DNA of 36,623 nt from Paracoccus marcusii (GCF_006151785.1 NZ_VDDD01000019.1:1-36623), one strand, 5' to 3'; counted from the first letter of the stretch, positions 17,401-26,960 are shown. Numbers and translations: made by a program. The notes: generated from the letters alone by a model not told the origin.

Positions 17401-18717
17401 ATGGCAGATCTGTTCGATACCGCACCGCAGGCAGACCCCCCGTCCGGGACGGGGGCAAGGCCGCTGGCCGACCGCATCCGACCCACCCGCCTGTCCGAGG
17501 TCATCGGTCAGGCGAAGGTGCTGGGCCCCGACGGGCCGCTTGGCAGCATGCTGGCATCGGGCAGCCTGTCGTCGCTGATCCTGTGGGGCCCGCCGGGCGT
17601 CGGCAAGACGACCATCGCCCGCCTGCTGGCGGACGAGACAGATCTGGCATTCGTGCAGATCAGCGCCATCTTTACCGGCGTGCCCGACCTGCGGAAGGTC
17701 TTTGACGCCGCCCGCCTGCGGCGGAGCCAGGGTCGCGCCACGCTGCTGTTCGTCGACGAGATCCACCGGTTCAACAAGGCGCAGCAGGACAGCTTTCTGC
17801 CGCATATGGAGGACGGCACGATCCTTCTGGTCGGCGCCACGACAGAGAACCCGTCCTTCGAGCTGAACGCCGCGGTCATGTCGCGGGCCCAGGTCGTCGT
17901 GCTGGAGCGTCTGACGCTGGCGGATCTGGAACTGCTGGCGCAACGCGCGGAACGCGAGCTGGGACGCAAGCTGCCCCTGACGGCGCAGGCGCGCGACACC
18001 CTGCTGGAGATGGCCGATGGCGACGGCCGTGCCGCGCTGAACCTGATCGAGCAGGTGGCCGCCTGGAAGGTCGAGGGCAAGGTCGATCCCGACGCCTTGG
18101 CGAAACGTCTGAACAAGCGTGCGCCCAAGTACGACAAGTCGGGCGAGGAGCATTTCAACCTGATCTCGGCCCTGCACAAGTCGGTGCGGGGCAGTGACCC
18201 GGACGCCGCGCTGTATTGGCTGGCGCGCATGCTGGAGGGGGGAGAGGACCCGCGCTATCTGGCGCGGCGTATCACGCGCATGGCGATCGAGGATATCGGC
18301 CTGGCCGATCCTGCCGCCGCCCGGCACTGCCTGGATGCCTGGGCGCTGTACGAGCGGCTTGGTTCGCCCGAGGGGGAACTGGCCCTTGGCCAGGCGGTCA
18401 TCTATCTGGCGCTGGCGCCGAAATCGAATGCTGGATACGCGGCCTACAAGAACGCTCGGGCTGAGGCCCGGCGCACGGGCAGCCTGATGCCCCCCGCCCA
18501 TATCCTGAACGCGCCCACCAAGATGATGAAGGAGCAGGGATACGGCGCGGGCTATGCCTATGACCACGACGCCGAGGACGGGTTCAGCGGCCAGAACTAT
18601 TTCCCCGACGGGCTGAAGCGCCCAGTCCTCTACACGCCCGTCGAACGCGGGTTCGAACGCGAGCTGAAACGCCGCCTGGACTGGTTCGTCAGCCAGCGGC
18701 TGAAGCGCGGCGGTTGA
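17401..18717 (+). CDS. rarA: Replication-associated recombination protein A (AAA+ ATPase)
   Basis: The 438-residue product is RarA (also MgsA), an AAA+ ATPase acting at stalled replication forks. It has Walker A GPPGVGKTT (63-71), Walker B with D119 E120 in LLFVDEIHRFNK, the sensor region GATTENPSFELN and the C-terminal family block RMAIEDIGLADP and KSNAGYAAYKNA. Length is normal. No clear ribosome site is seen before ATG 17401. It heads a run of genes with short gaps or overlaps through ATP12. Confidence 0.96.
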   Translation: MADLFDTAPQADPPSGTGARPLADRIRPTRLSEVIGQAKVLGPDGPLGSMLASGSLSSLILWGPPGVGKTTIARLLADETDLAFVQISAIFTGVPDLRKVFDAARLRRSQGRATLLFVDEIHRFNKAQQDSFLPHMEDGTILLVGATTENPSFELNAAVMSRAQVVVLERLTLADLELLAQRAERELGRKLPLTAQARDTLLEMADGDGRAALNLIEQVAAWKVEGKVDPDALAKRLNKRAPKYDKSGEEHFNLISALHKSVRGSDPDAALYWLARMLEGGEDPRYLARRITRMAIEDIGLADPAAARHCLDAWALYERLGSPEGELALGQAVIYLALAPKSNAGYAAYKNARAEARRTGSLMPPAHILNAPTKMMKEQGYGAGYAYDHDAEDGFSGQNYFPDGLKRPVLYTPVERGFERELKRRLDWFVSQRLKRGG

Positions 18718-18749
18718 CTTTGCGCGCGCGGGGCCACACAGACGCGCGC

Positions 18750-19109
18750 ATGAACCCCTTTCTGCAAGTCGCCATTGGCGGGGCCCTTGGGGCGACCTGC
18801 CGCTATGCCATCTATCGCGTCATGCCGCTGGCATGGTCGGCGACGCTGCTGGTCAATGTGGCGGGCAGCTTTGTGATGGGGCTGCTGGCCGCATTGCTGG
18901 CGCACAGGCTGGGCAATGCCTGGGCGCCGTTCCTGCTGACCGGCGTGCTGGGGGGATTCACGACGTTTTCGGCCTTTTCGCTGGATGTGCTGACGTTGTG
19001 GGAACGGGGTCAGGGCGTCATGGCGCTGGCCTATGTGGGGCTTTCGGTCCTGCTGTCGCTGGCGGCCGTGATGGCCGGACTGGCCTTGGGACGAGGGATT
19101 TGGGCATGA
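18750..19109 (+). CDS. crcB: Fluoride exporter CrcB/Fluc
   Basis: The 119-residue membrane protein has four hydrophobic segments and the family motifs GGALGATCRY, VNVAGSFVMG and GVLGGFTTFSAFS, the phenylalanine-bearing fluoride pore. Fluc works as a dual-topology dimer in the inner membrane. The frame is open from 18714; ATG 18750 is the family start. No fluoride riboswitch is visible in the 32 bases before it. The stop overlaps the next gene (ATGA). Confidence 0.94.
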   Translation: MNPFLQVAIGGALGATCRYAIYRVMPLAWSATLLVNVAGSFVMGLLAALLAHRLGNAWAPFLLTGVLGGFTTFSAFSLDVLTLWERGQGVMALAYVGLSVLLSLAAVMAGLALGRGIWA

Positions 19110-20161
19110 GTGCCGTGCAGACCATCATTGTCGGCGACGACGACGCAGAGATGCGGCTGGATCGCTGGCTGAAGAAACGCTTCCCGCAGCTGTCGCAGGT
19201 GGCCATCGAGAAGATGTGCCGCAAGGGAGAGCTGCGCATCGACGGGGGGCGCGTCAAGGCCGCCACCCGCATCGCGCCGGGCCAGGAGGTCCGCGTGCCG
19301 CCGCTGCCCGAACCCGGCCCCGCGGCCGAACGGTCCGAACGCCCGCTTGGGCCGCGCGTGACCGACAGCGATGCCGAGATGATCCAGGCCGCCGTCCTGT
19401 GGAAGGACGAGCACATCATCGCGCTGAACAAGCCGCCAGGTCTGCCCAGCCAGGGCGGCAGCGGGCTGGGCGGGCGTCACGTCGACGGCCTGACCACCGC
19501 GCTGCTGTTCGGGTTCAAGGAGCGTCCCAAGCTGGTGCACCGGCTGGACAAGGACACGTCGGGCGTCCTGCTGCTGGCGCGGACCGACCGCGTGGCGCGG
19601 GCCCTGTCCGAGGCGTTCCGGTCGCGCACCACGCGCAAGATCTATTGGGCGGCGGTCGCGGGCGTGCCGCATCCGCGGATGGGCACGATCCGCTATGGCC
19701 TGGTCAAGGGCGGGCAGGGCCGGGGCGGCGACAACGAGAAGATGATCGCCGTCCACCCCCGCGACATCGACGCGACCGAGGGCGCGAAACGCGCCACGAC
19801 CGATTACGCCGTGCTGGACGCGCTGGCCACGCGGGCCAGCTGGTGCGCGCTGGTGCCGATCACGGGCCGCACCCATCAGCTGCGCGCCCATATGGCCGAA
19901 CTGGGCCATCCGATCGTGGGCGACGGCAAGTACGGCGGATCGGGGCAAGAGAATCTGGGCGATGGCTGGGGCGCGCAGCTGGGCGGAGAGATCAGCAAGA
20001 AGCTGCACCTGCACGCGCGCTCGATCACCTTCGACCATCCGATCACCAAGAAACGCATGACCATCACCGCGCCCTTGCCCGACCATATGGGCAGGACCTG
20101 GAAATCCGTCGGCTGGCAAGAGAACGACGTGCCCGACGATCCCTTTGCGGATGACGCATGA
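19106..20161 (+). CDS. rluC: RluA-family 23S rRNA pseudouridine synthase, RluC-like
   Basis: The 351-residue product has an N-terminal S4 RNA-binding domain (about 15-65: RLDRWLKKRFPQLSQVAIEK) and a pseudouridine synthase domain with the catalytic aspartate D148 in HRLDKDTSG, then the GRTHQLRAHMAELGHPIVGD motif. RluC makes pseudouridines at 955, 2504 and 2580 of E. coli 23S rRNA; exact sites here are inferred from resemblance. ATG 19106 overlaps the crcB stop and its own stop overlaps the next ATG. Confidence 0.9.
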   Translation: MSAVQTIIVGDDDAEMRLDRWLKKRFPQLSQVAIEKMCRKGELRIDGGRVKAATRIAPGQEVRVPPLPEPGPAAERSERPLGPRVTDSDAEMIQAAVLWKDEHIIALNKPPGLPSQGGSGLGGRHVDGLTTALLFGFKERPKLVHRLDKDTSGVLLLARTDRVARALSEAFRSRTTRKIYWAAVAGVPHPRMGTIRYGLVKGGQGRGGDNEKMIAVHPRDIDATEGAKRATTDYAVLDALATRASWCALVPITGRTHQLRAHMAELGHPIVGDGKYGGSGQENLGDGWGAQLGGEISKKLHLHARSITFDHPITKKRMTITAPLPDHMGRTWKSVGWQENDVPDDPFADDA

Positions 20162-20814
20162 GGCTGGTCGTCTTTGACGTCGACGGCACGCTGGTTGATA
20201 GCCAGAACCACATCACCCACGCGATGGGCTTTGCCTTTGACCAGGTCGGCCTGACGCCGCTGCCGAAATCGCGGGTCCTGTCCATCGTGGGGCTGTCGCT
20301 GCCCGTGGCGGTCGCCCAGTTGGCGCCCGACGTCGATGCGGACACGCAGGCGCGGATCGTGGCGGGCTACAAGGAAAGCTTCATGCGCGCGCGGCTGGAC
20401 AGTGCCGCGCCGCTGTATCCGGGCGCGATGGAATGCCTGGACCGGCTGGCCGACCGCGACGACCTGCTGCTGGCGGTGGCGACGGGCAAGTCGCGCCGGG
20501 GCCTGGATGCGATGATCGCGGCGCACGGTCTGCAGGGGCGGTTCCTCAGCCTGCAGACGGCGGACGGGCATCCCTCCAAGCCGCATCCCTCGATGCTGCA
20601 CGCGGCCCTGGCCGAGACGGGGACCGAGGCCGGACGCGCCGTCATGGTCGGCGATACCAGCTTTGACATGGAGATGGCGCGGGCGGCCGGGCTGGCCGGT
20701 TTCGGCGTCAGCTGGGGCTATCACCCCGCGCATGCGCTGCAGGATGCCGGGGCGATCCGGATCCTGGACGATTTCACCGGACTGAAAACGGCCATCGAGG
20801 AGTGGGCGGCATGA
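20158..20814 (+). CDS. HAD-superfamily hydrolase, phosphoglycolate phosphatase-like
   Basis: The 218-residue product has the HAD nucleophile motif FDVDGTLVDS (D7, D9), the threonine motif region VATGKSRRGLD, the lysine in SKPHPSM and the final acidic motif MVGDTSFDMEMARAAG. The helical cap between residues 15 and 80 marks subfamily IA. The substrate is not evident; gph-like is a guess from fold. It is joined by ATGA overlaps to rluC and the ATP12 gene, an arrangement I associate with Rhodobacterales. Confidence 0.92.
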   Translation: MRLVVFDVDGTLVDSQNHITHAMGFAFDQVGLTPLPKSRVLSIVGLSLPVAVAQLAPDVDADTQARIVAGYKESFMRARLDSAAPLYPGAMECLDRLADRDDLLLAVATGKSRRGLDAMIAAHGLQGRFLSLQTADGHPSKPHPSMLHAALAETGTEAGRAVMVGDTSFDMEMARAAGLAGFGVSWGYHPAHALQDAGAIRILDDFTGLKTAIEEWAA

Positions 20815-21524
20815 GCGAATGGAAGGCGCGCAGGTTCTGGACCGATGCGGACCTGCGACCCGCGGATGGCGGGTTCGAGATCATGCTGGACAGCCGCGTT
20901 CTGCGGACGCCCGGAAAGCATGCGCTGGTCCTGCCGACCGAGGCGCTGGCCCGCGCCGTAGCCGACGAATGGCTGGCCCAGGGCGAGGTGATCGCGCCGC
21001 AGACCATGCCGCTGACCCGCGCCGTGAACTCTGCCGTAGAGAAGGTGGCCCCGCAATTCGATGCGGTCGCGGCCATGCTTGCCAATTATGGCGGCACCGA
21101 TCTGCTGTCCTATCGGGCAACCGATCCGCAATCGCTGATCGACCTGCAGGCGCGCGAATGGGATCCGCTGATCGACTGGTCTGCCCGGCATCTGGACGCG
21201 CCGCTGCGGGTCACGCAGGGGGTGATTCCCATCGATCAGGACCAGGGTGCGCTTGACCGCCTGCATGCGCGGGTACGCGCGCAGGACCAGTGGGGGCTGA
21301 CTGCGCTGCACGATCTGGTGACGATTCCAGGATCGCTGATCCTGGGCCTGGCGGTGATCGAGGGTCGCATCGACGGAGCCGAGGCGCACCGCCTGTCCCG
21401 CATCGACGAGGATTTCCAGGCCGAACGATGGGGCGCGGACGAAGAGGCGGCCGAGGCGGCCGAGGGCCGGCGCCTGTCCATACTTTCGGCAGAACGGCTG
21501 TGGAGCCTGTCCCGCCGGGGTTGA
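20811..21524 (+). CDS. ATP12-family F1-ATPase assembly chaperone
   Basis: The 237-residue product begins MSEWKARRFWTDADL and carries the ATP12 pattern: VLRTPGKHALVLPTEALARAVADEW, then TMPLTRAVNSAVEKV and GTDLLSYRA, and the closing LHDLVTIPGSLILGLAV. In mitochondria ATP12 binds the F1 alpha subunit during assembly; alphaproteobacteria have the homologue. ATG 20811 overlaps the HAD stop; an upstream in-frame ATG at 20802 is less likely. It ends the run that starts with rarA. Confidence 0.93.
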   Translation: MSEWKARRFWTDADLRPADGGFEIMLDSRVLRTPGKHALVLPTEALARAVADEWLAQGEVIAPQTMPLTRAVNSAVEKVAPQFDAVAAMLANYGGTDLLSYRATDPQSLIDLQAREWDPLIDWSARHLDAPLRVTQGVIPIDQDQGALDRLHARVRAQDQWGLTALHDLVTIPGSLILGLAVIEGRIDGAEAHRLSRIDEDFQAERWGADEEAAEAAEGRRLSILSAERLWSLSRRG

Positions 21525-21551
21525 AAGCGCTTGCGTGACCGGACGGGGTTC

Positions 21552-21579
21552 TTGACGCGGCAACTTGTATCGGCACAAT
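21552..21579 (+). promoter_or_regulatory. Candidate promoter of the aap operon
   Basis: TTGACG (21552-21557) and CACAAT (21574-21579) are 16 bases apart. Transcription would start near 21586 and leave a leader of about 108 bases before aapJ. That leader holds a GGACCC/GGGTCC hairpin (21623-21640). Confidence 0.5.
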
Positions 21580-21693
21580 ACCGCCTAATAGGACGGCAGC
21601 CGCTGTCGTGCTATGCCGACAAGGACCCCCCGAAGGGTCCGCATCAGCGTTCGCGGACCGATCGGCCGCGGGCGCTCCAACACAGAGGTAACT

Positions 21694-22719
21694 ATGAAAA
21701 AATCGGTTTTCCTGGGGACGGCGGCCGCGGCGACCCTGCTGGCAGGCATGGGCATGGCCCAGGAGGGGTCGACGCTGGCCCAGGTCAAGGAGCGCGGCGA
21801 GCTGAACTGCGGCGTCAACACCGGCCTGGTCGGATTCGCAGCGCCCGACGCCAGCGGTAACTGGACCGGCTTTGACGTCGCGTTCTGCCGCGCGCTGGCC
21901 GCAGCCGTCCTGGGCGATCCCGCCAAGGTCAAATTCGTGCCGACCACCGGCCAGACGCGCTTTACCGCGCTGTCGTCGGGCGAGGTGGACGTCCTGGCCC
22001 GCAACTCGACCTGGACCTATTCGCGCGACACCGACCTGAAGCTGGATTTCATCGGGGTGAACTATTATGACGGCCAAGGCTTCATGGTCCGGTCCGATCT
22101 GGGCGTGACCTCGGCCAAGGAACTGGACGGCGCGACGATCTGCATCCAGACCGGCACCACGACCGAGCTGAACTTGGCCGACTATTTCCGCGCCAACAAC
22201 ATGACCTATACGCCGGTCAACATCGACAGCAATGCCGAGGGCGAGCAGCAGTACATGGCCGGCGCCTGCGACGCCTATACCACCGACGCGTCGGGCCTTG
22301 CGGCCACCCGTGCGGCCTTTGCCGACCCGGAAACCCACATCATCCTGCCCGAGATCATCTCCAAGGAACCCCTTGGGCCGGCCGTGCGCCACGGCGACAG
22401 CAACTGGGGCGACATCGCCCGCTGGACCCTGAACGCGCTGATCGCCGCCGAAGAATACGGCGTGACCTCGCGCAACATCGAGGAGCTGGTCCGGTCGTCC
22501 GAGAACCCCGAGGTTCAGCGCCTTCTGGGCACCACGGACGAGCTGGGCGCGATGATGGGCCTGGACGCCGAATGGGCGCGTCGCGCCATCCTGGCGGGCG
22601 GCAACTATGGCGAGATCTTTGCCGCCAACATCGGCGAGCAGACCCCGATCGGCCTGGCCCGCGGCCTGAACGCGCAGTGGACCCAGGGCGGCCTGCTCTA
22701 CGCACCGCCGTTCCGCTGA
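21694..22719 (+). CDS. aapJ: General L-amino acid ABC transporter, substrate-binding protein
   Basis: The 341-residue protein has a signal peptide (residues 1 to about 23, MKKSVFLGTAAAATLLAGMG then MAQ) and a family 3 amino-acid-binding fold: ERGELNCGVNTGLVGFA, GFDVAFCRALAAAVLG, FTALSSGEVDVLARNSTWT. It resembles AapJ and BztA, which bind glutamate, glutamine, aspartate and others in the periplasm. ATG 21694 follows AGAGGT; the frame is open upstream but the signal peptide sets the start. A strong hairpin lies downstream. Confidence 0.95.
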   Translation: MKKSVFLGTAAAATLLAGMGMAQEGSTLAQVKERGELNCGVNTGLVGFAAPDASGNWTGFDVAFCRALAAAVLGDPAKVKFVPTTGQTRFTALSSGEVDVLARNSTWTYSRDTDLKLDFIGVNYYDGQGFMVRSDLGVTSAKELDGATICIQTGTTTELNLADYFRANNMTYTPVNIDSNAEGEQQYMAGACDAYTTDASGLAATRAAFADPETHIILPEIISKEPLGPAVRHGDSNWGDIARWTLNALIAAEEYGVTSRNIEELVRSSENPEVQRLLGTTDELGAMMGLDAEWARRAILAGGNYGEIFAANIGEQTPIGLARGLNAQWTQGGLLYAPPFR

Positions 22720-22735
22720 TCGGCTGACACGACAG

Positions 22736-22764
22736 GGGGTCGGACCCATGACGGGCCCGACCCC
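22736..22764 (+). other. Stem-loop between aapJ and aapQ
   Basis: GGGGTCGG (22736-22743) pairs with CCGACCCC (22757-22764) and an inner CCC pairs with GGG after one mismatch. No T-run follows. Such hairpins after binding-protein genes often stabilise the upstream message so that the binding protein is made in excess over the permease. Confidence 0.7.
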
Positions 22765-22839
22765 GACCCTCCATCAACGATAATCCTGCCCAAGCGAAAA
22801 ACGGCGCAAAGCCGATGGCAGGCGACAGGGGTAAGAAAG

Positions 22840-24096
22840 ATGACGGACATCCGGGCAACGGCGACGCCGCCGTTCCGGCTGAGCATGCTGGTCAACGACC
22901 AGCGGTATCGGTCCCTGACATTTCAGGTCATCGTGTTCATTCTGGTCATGGCCGCCGCATGGTGGCTGGTCGACAACACGATCCGCAACCTGGCCCTGAT
23001 GGGCAAGAGCTTCGATTTCGGGTTCCTGTTCCAGCGCGCGGGCTATGACATCCCGCAGACGCCGATCCCCTATACCGCCGACGATTCGCACCTGCGCGCA
23101 TCGGTCGTGGGCCTGCTGAACACGCTGATCGTGGCGGTGCTGGGCTGCATCGCGGCGACGGTCCTGGGCGTGATCGTGGGCGTGTCGCGCCTGTCCAAGA
23201 ACTGGCTGTTCGCCCGGCTGATGACCGTCTTTGTCGAGATCTTCCGCAACATGCCGCTGCTGCTGTGGATCCTGATCGTCTATGCGATCTTCACCGAGAT
23301 CCTGCCGCCGCCCAACGCATTCCGCGGCGAGGCCGCGACATCGGGGATGATCCTCTTTGACCACGTGGCGCTGACCAATCGCTATACCGCGCTGCCCACG
23401 CTGGCGATGACGAACGATCCGGGCAGCCTGGACCTGGGCGCGCGCATCACCTTCAACTGGGCCACCATCGCTTTTGTCGTGGTGCTGGTCGGGGGGTGGT
23501 TCGCACGCCGCATGATCGCGTCCTGGGCGCAGAACGTGCAGGACCGCACCGGCAGTCGGCCCACCACCTGGTGGATGTCGCTGGCGGTGATGATCGTGCC
23601 GTCGCTGCTGCTGATCTGGTATTTCGGCCTGCATCTGGAGCCGCCCACGCTGCAGGGCTTCAACTTCACCGGTGGGCTGAACGTGTCGAACTCGCTGGTC
23701 GCGCTGTGGCTGGCGCTGACGCTGTACACCGCCGCCTTCATCGCCGAGATCGTGCGCGCCGGCATCCTGGCCGTCAGCCGCGGCCAGTCCGAGGCGGCAT
23801 TCGCCCTGGGCCTGCGCCCGAACCGCACCATGAGCCTGGTGATCCTGCCGCAGGCGCTGCGCGTGATCATTCCGCCGCTGATCTCTCAGTACCTGAACCT
23901 GACCAAGAACAGTTCGCTGGCGATTGCCGTGGGCTACATGGACCTGCGCGGCACCCTGGGGGGGACCACGCTGAACCAGACCGGCCGCGAGCTGGAGGCC
24001 ATCGTGCTGATGATGCTGACCTATCTGGCCCTCAGCCTGATCATTTCCGCCGGGATGAACGTCTTCAACGCCCGCGTCAAACTGAAGGAGCGGTGA
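22840..24096 (+). CDS. aapQ: General L-amino acid ABC transporter, permease AapQ/BztB
   Basis: The 418-residue membrane protein has an N-terminal segment near residues 28-48, further membrane spans, and the C-terminal permease core with the EAA loop region EIVRAGILAVSRGQSEAAFALGL, which contacts the ATPase. A large internal loop (about 150-210) with the sequence around YTALPTLAMTND is typical of the aapQ/bztB branch. It starts 120 bases after aapJ. Its stop is one base before aapM. Confidence 0.94.
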   Translation: MTDIRATATPPFRLSMLVNDQRYRSLTFQVIVFILVMAAAWWLVDNTIRNLALMGKSFDFGFLFQRAGYDIPQTPIPYTADDSHLRASVVGLLNTLIVAVLGCIAATVLGVIVGVSRLSKNWLFARLMTVFVEIFRNMPLLLWILIVYAIFTEILPPPNAFRGEAATSGMILFDHVALTNRYTALPTLAMTNDPGSLDLGARITFNWATIAFVVVLVGGWFARRMIASWAQNVQDRTGSRPTTWWMSLAVMIVPSLLLIWYFGLHLEPPTLQGFNFTGGLNVSNSLVALWLALTLYTAAFIAEIVRAGILAVSRGQSEAAFALGLRPNRTMSLVILPQALRVIIPPLISQYLNLTKNSSLAIAVGYMDLRGTLGGTTLNQTGRELEAIVLMMLTYLALSLIISAGMNVFNARVKLKER

Positions 24097-24097
24097 G

Positions 24098-25552
24098 ATG
24101 AGCGACACCCACGCCCAGACCGTGCCCTTCGTGCGCGACACCATGCTGCCCTCGGCCGCGCCGCCGGTCCGCGAATCGGGGTCGATCCGCTGGCTGCGGA
24201 CGAACCTCTTCTCGGGGCCGGTCAACACGGTGCTGACCCTTCTTGGGGCGCTGATCATCTGGTTCCTGGTCTCGACCTTCTGGGACTGGTTCGCCCATTC
24301 GGTCTGGAACGCCTCCAGCCTGAACGAATGCCGCGCGATCATCGCGGCCACCTGGGGCGAGGACGCCCGCGGCGCCTGTTTCGCGGTGATCCGCGAACGC
24401 TGGAACCAGTACGTCTTCGGCTTCTATCCGGTCGAGCTGTACTGGCGGCCCACGATGACCTTCGGCCTGCTGATGGTCGCGCTGGCGCCGGTGCTGTTCT
24501 CGGCCTCGCTGTCGATCCGCCGCGTGGTGCTGGGCATCACCGCCGTCGTCACGCTGTGGGCGATGGTCGTGCTGGGCGCACCGGCGGGCTGGCTGATCTT
24601 TGCGGCTGCGGCGCTTGTCGCGGGACTGGTCGCATCAGAGCGCAACATCAGCTGGATGCTGCCCTTCTCGCTGGTCTATCCGCTGCTGGGCGTATGGTTC
24701 CTGTGGGGCGGCACCCTGTGGGGGCCGATCTTCGTGCTGGTCGGGCCCCTGCTGGGCTGGCTTGCCTGGCGGGCGCTGTCGCGCGTCTCTCCGATGCTGG
24801 CGACGGTCGTGGCGATCCTGGTGACGGTGTTGTTCTGGCTGGTGCTGGCAGGTGACGCGGCCCGCGATGCCGAGGCGCTGCTGCCGCTGTCGATCGACGC
24901 GGTGCGGTCGGACCGTTTCGGCGGCTTCCTGCTGTCGCTGACCATCGGCGTGGCGGGCATCGCGCTGTCACTGCCCCTGGGCATCGTTCTGGCGCTGGCG
25001 CGTCAGTCGGACATGTTCCTGATCAAGTCGCTGGCGGTGATCTTCATCGAGTTCATCCGCGGCGTGCCGCTGATCACGCTGCTGTTCGTGGCTTCGCTGC
25101 TGCTGAACTACTTCCTGCCCCCGGGCACCAATTTCGACATCATCCTGCGCGTCATCATCATGGTGACGATCTTCGCCGCCGCCTACATGGCCGAGGTGAT
25201 CCGCGGCGGTCTGGCCGCGCTGCCCAAGGGGCAGTACGAGGCCGCCGATGCCCTGGGCCTGGACTACTGGAAGGCGCAGCGCCTGATCGTGCTGCCGCAG
25301 GCGCTGAAAATCTCGATCCCGGGGATCGTGTCGACCTTCATCGGCATGTTCAAGGACACGACGCTGGTGACCTTCGTGGGGCTCTATGATCCGCTGAAAT
25401 CCATGTCGGACGCGGTGCGCGCCAATGTCGAATGGAAGGGCATCTACTGGGAGCCGTTCATTTTCGTCGGCGCCATCTTCTTTCTCATCTGCTTCGGCAT
25501 GTCGCGATACTCGATGTATCTGGAACGCCGCCTGCAACGCGACCACAGGTAA
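24098..25552 (+). CDS. aapM: General L-amino acid ABC transporter, permease AapM/BztC
   Basis: The 484-residue membrane protein pairs with AapQ. The EAA loop is seen in [23 protein letters not shown]. Residues about 120-250 add several hydrophobic segments (around 120-140, 143-180, 188-225 and 232-252), making it longer than the 384-434 residues I recall for Rhizobium AapM and Rhodobacter BztC. The extra spans do not break the conserved core at 275-480. It lies between aapQ and aapP with gaps of 1 and 11 bases. Confidence 0.93.
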   Translation: MSDTHAQTVPFVRDTMLPSAAPPVRESGSIRWLRTNLFSGPVNTVLTLLGALIIWFLVSTFWDWFAHSVWNASSLNECRAIIAATWGEDARGACFAVIRERWNQYVFGFYPVELYWRPTMTFGLLMVALAPVLFSASLSIRRVVLGITAVVTLWAMVVLGAPAGWLIFAAAALVAGLVASERNISWMLPFSLVYPLLGVWFLWGGTLWGPIFVLVGPLLGWLAWRALSRVSPMLATVVAILVTVLFWLVLAGDAARDAEALLPLSIDAVRSDRFGGFLLSLTIGVAGIALSLPLGIVLALARQSDMFLIKSLAVIFIEFIRGVPLITLLFVASLLLNYFLPPGTNFDIILRVIIMVTIFAAAYMAEVIRGGLAALPKGQYEAADALGLDYWKAQRLIVLPQALKISIPGIVSTFIGMFKDTTLVTFVGLYDPLKSMSDAVRANVEWKGIYWEPFIFVGAIFFLICFGMSRYSMYLERRLQRDHR

Positions 25553-25563
25553 GGACCCTGGTT

Positions 25564-26349
25564 ATGGAACACATCGAACGCCGCATCGACCGCAGCCAGA
25601 TGACCGTCAGCGACGAGGTCGCCATCGACATCCGCAACATGAACAAGTGGTACGGCACGTTCCACGTCCTGCGCGACATCGACCTGACCGTGCACAAGGG
25701 GGAACGGATCGTCATCGCCGGTCCGTCGGGGTCGGGGAAATCGACCCTGATCCGCTGCATCAACCGGCTGGAGGAGCATCAGGCGGGCCATATCGTCGTC
25801 GACGGGGTCGAACTGACCAGCGACATCAAGAACATCGACAAGGTCCGTTCCGAAGTCGGCATGGTCTTTCAGCACTTCAACCTGTTTCCGCACCTGACCG
25901 TGCTGGAGAACTGCACCTTGGCGCCCATCTGGGTGCGCAAGGTGCCGCGCAAGCAGGCCGAGGCGACCGCGATGCGGTTCCTGGAAAAGGTCAAGATCCC
26001 CGAACAGGCCGGGAAATATCCGGGCCAGTTGTCGGGCGGTCAGCAGCAGCGCGTGGCCATCGCCCGGTCGCTGTGTATGCAGCCCAAGATCATGCTGTTC
26101 GACGAGCCGACCAGCGCCCTGGACCCCGAGATGATCAAGGAGGTCCTGGACACCATGATCGAGCTGGCCGAGGAGGGGATGACCATGATCTGCGTCACCC
26201 ACGAAATGGGCTTTGCGCAGGCCGTGGCAAACCGGGTGATCTTCATGGATCAGGGTCAGATCGTCGAGCAGAACAATCCAACCGACTTCTTCAACAACCC
26301 GAAATCCGAGCGGACCAAGCTGTTTCTCAGCCAGATCCTGGGTCACTGA
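25564..26349 (+). CDS. aapP: General L-amino acid ABC transporter, ATP-binding protein
   Basis: The 261-residue ATPase powers the transporter. It has Walker [10 protein letters not shown] (53-61), the Q-loop in [14 protein letters not shown], the signature LSGGQQQR, Walker [13 protein letters not shown] and the switch histidine in [12 protein letters not shown] 25564 is chosen; another in-frame ATG at 25600 would drop 12 residues. It closes the aapJQMP operon. A GGCGGG/CCCGCC hairpin (26355-26377) follows, shared with the convergent phosphatase gene. Confidence 0.96.
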   Translation: MEHIERRIDRSQMTVSDEVAIDIRNMNKWYGTFHVLRDIDLTVHKGERIVIAGPSGSGKSTLIRCINRLEEHQAGHIVVDGVELTSDIKNIDKVRSEVGMVFQHFNLFPHLTVLENCTLAPIWVRKVPRKQAEATAMRFLEKVKIPEQAGKYPGQLSGGQQQRVAIARSLCMQPKIMLFDEPTSALDPEMIKEVLDTMIELAEEGMTMICVTHEMGFAQAVANRVIFMDQGQIVEQNNPTDFFNNPKSERTKLFLSQILGH

Positions 26350-26354
26350 TCGAC

Positions 26355-26377
26355 GGCGGGGGCGCGGCGCGCCCGCC
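26355..26377. terminator. Hairpin between converging aapP and phosphatase genes
   Basis: GGCGGG (26355-26360) pairs with CCCGCC (26372-26377) with a GC-rich interior. It lies between two stop codons in opposite directions. No T-run follows on either strand, so termination here is uncertain. Confidence 0.35.
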
Positions 26378-26385
26378 GGACATCC

Positions 26386-26904
26386 TCAGATGCGCCCGTC
26401 CAGGCGCACGAAATCCATCACGCTGCCCTGACCCTTCTGCAGGTCGGCCCAGCTGTCGATCTGGAAATCCACCACCAGCGTCGCGCCGGTCGGATAGCGG
26501 CGGAAATCTGGGTCCATCGGCAGGCGCGCGGGCAGTATCGATGCGAATTCCGAAATGCCCGGGTTATGGCCCAGCATCATCACCGTCGGCATCGTCGCCG
26601 TCTTCAGCACCGCCATCATCTTTTCCGCGCCGGCCTGATACAGGCCCGGCTCGATCCGCATCAGCGGCCGTACCTCGAGGGGGGCACCGGCGATTACTGC
26701 CCAGGTTTCCTGCGTGCGGGCCGAGGACGAACACAGGACCTCCTCGGGTTCATACCCGCGGCTGGCCAGCCAGTCGCCCAAGGCGCGCGCGGACCGGCGA
26801 CCGCGATCGTTCAGTGGCCGGTCGTGATCGTCCAGGGTGGGATCGTCCCAGGCCGATTTCGCATGACGTGTCAGGATCAGGCGTCTGTGTCCAAGTGGGG
26901 TCAT
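26386..26904 (-). CDS. SixA-type histidine phosphatase family protein
   Basis: The 172-residue product begins MTPLGHRRLILTRHAKSAW. The RHAKS motif holds the catalytic H14, and a second conserved histidine is in MLGHNPGISEF; EPGLYQA gives the acidic residue. This is the SixA-like branch of the histidine phosphatase superfamily, some members of which dephosphorylate phosphohistidine. The real substrate is unknown. ATG 26904 is preferred over 26928 because AGAGG precedes it. It follows argB by 90 bases. Confidence 0.88.
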   Translation of the reverse strand: MTPLGHRRLILTRHAKSAWDDPTLDDHDRPLNDRGRRSARALGDWLASRGYEPEEVLCSSSARTQETWAVIAGAPLEVRPLMRIEPGLYQAGAEKMMAVLKTATMPTVMMLGHNPGISEFASILPARLPMDPDFRRYPTGATLVVDFQIDSWADLQKGQGSVMDFVRLDGRI

Positions 26905-26960
26905 GGAAATGCTGCCTCTTTGTGCCATGCTGTCGGTTTCGGCAGCCTGCCACAGGCGCT

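Noticed and set aside
18718..18749. Possible fluoride riboswitch before crcB
   Set aside because: Only 32 bases separate rarA and crcB and no aptamer-like fold can be drawn.
22774..24351. A 525-codon open frame on the - strand across aapQ
   Set aside because: The product is an Arg/His/Gln-rich shadow of the permease gene.
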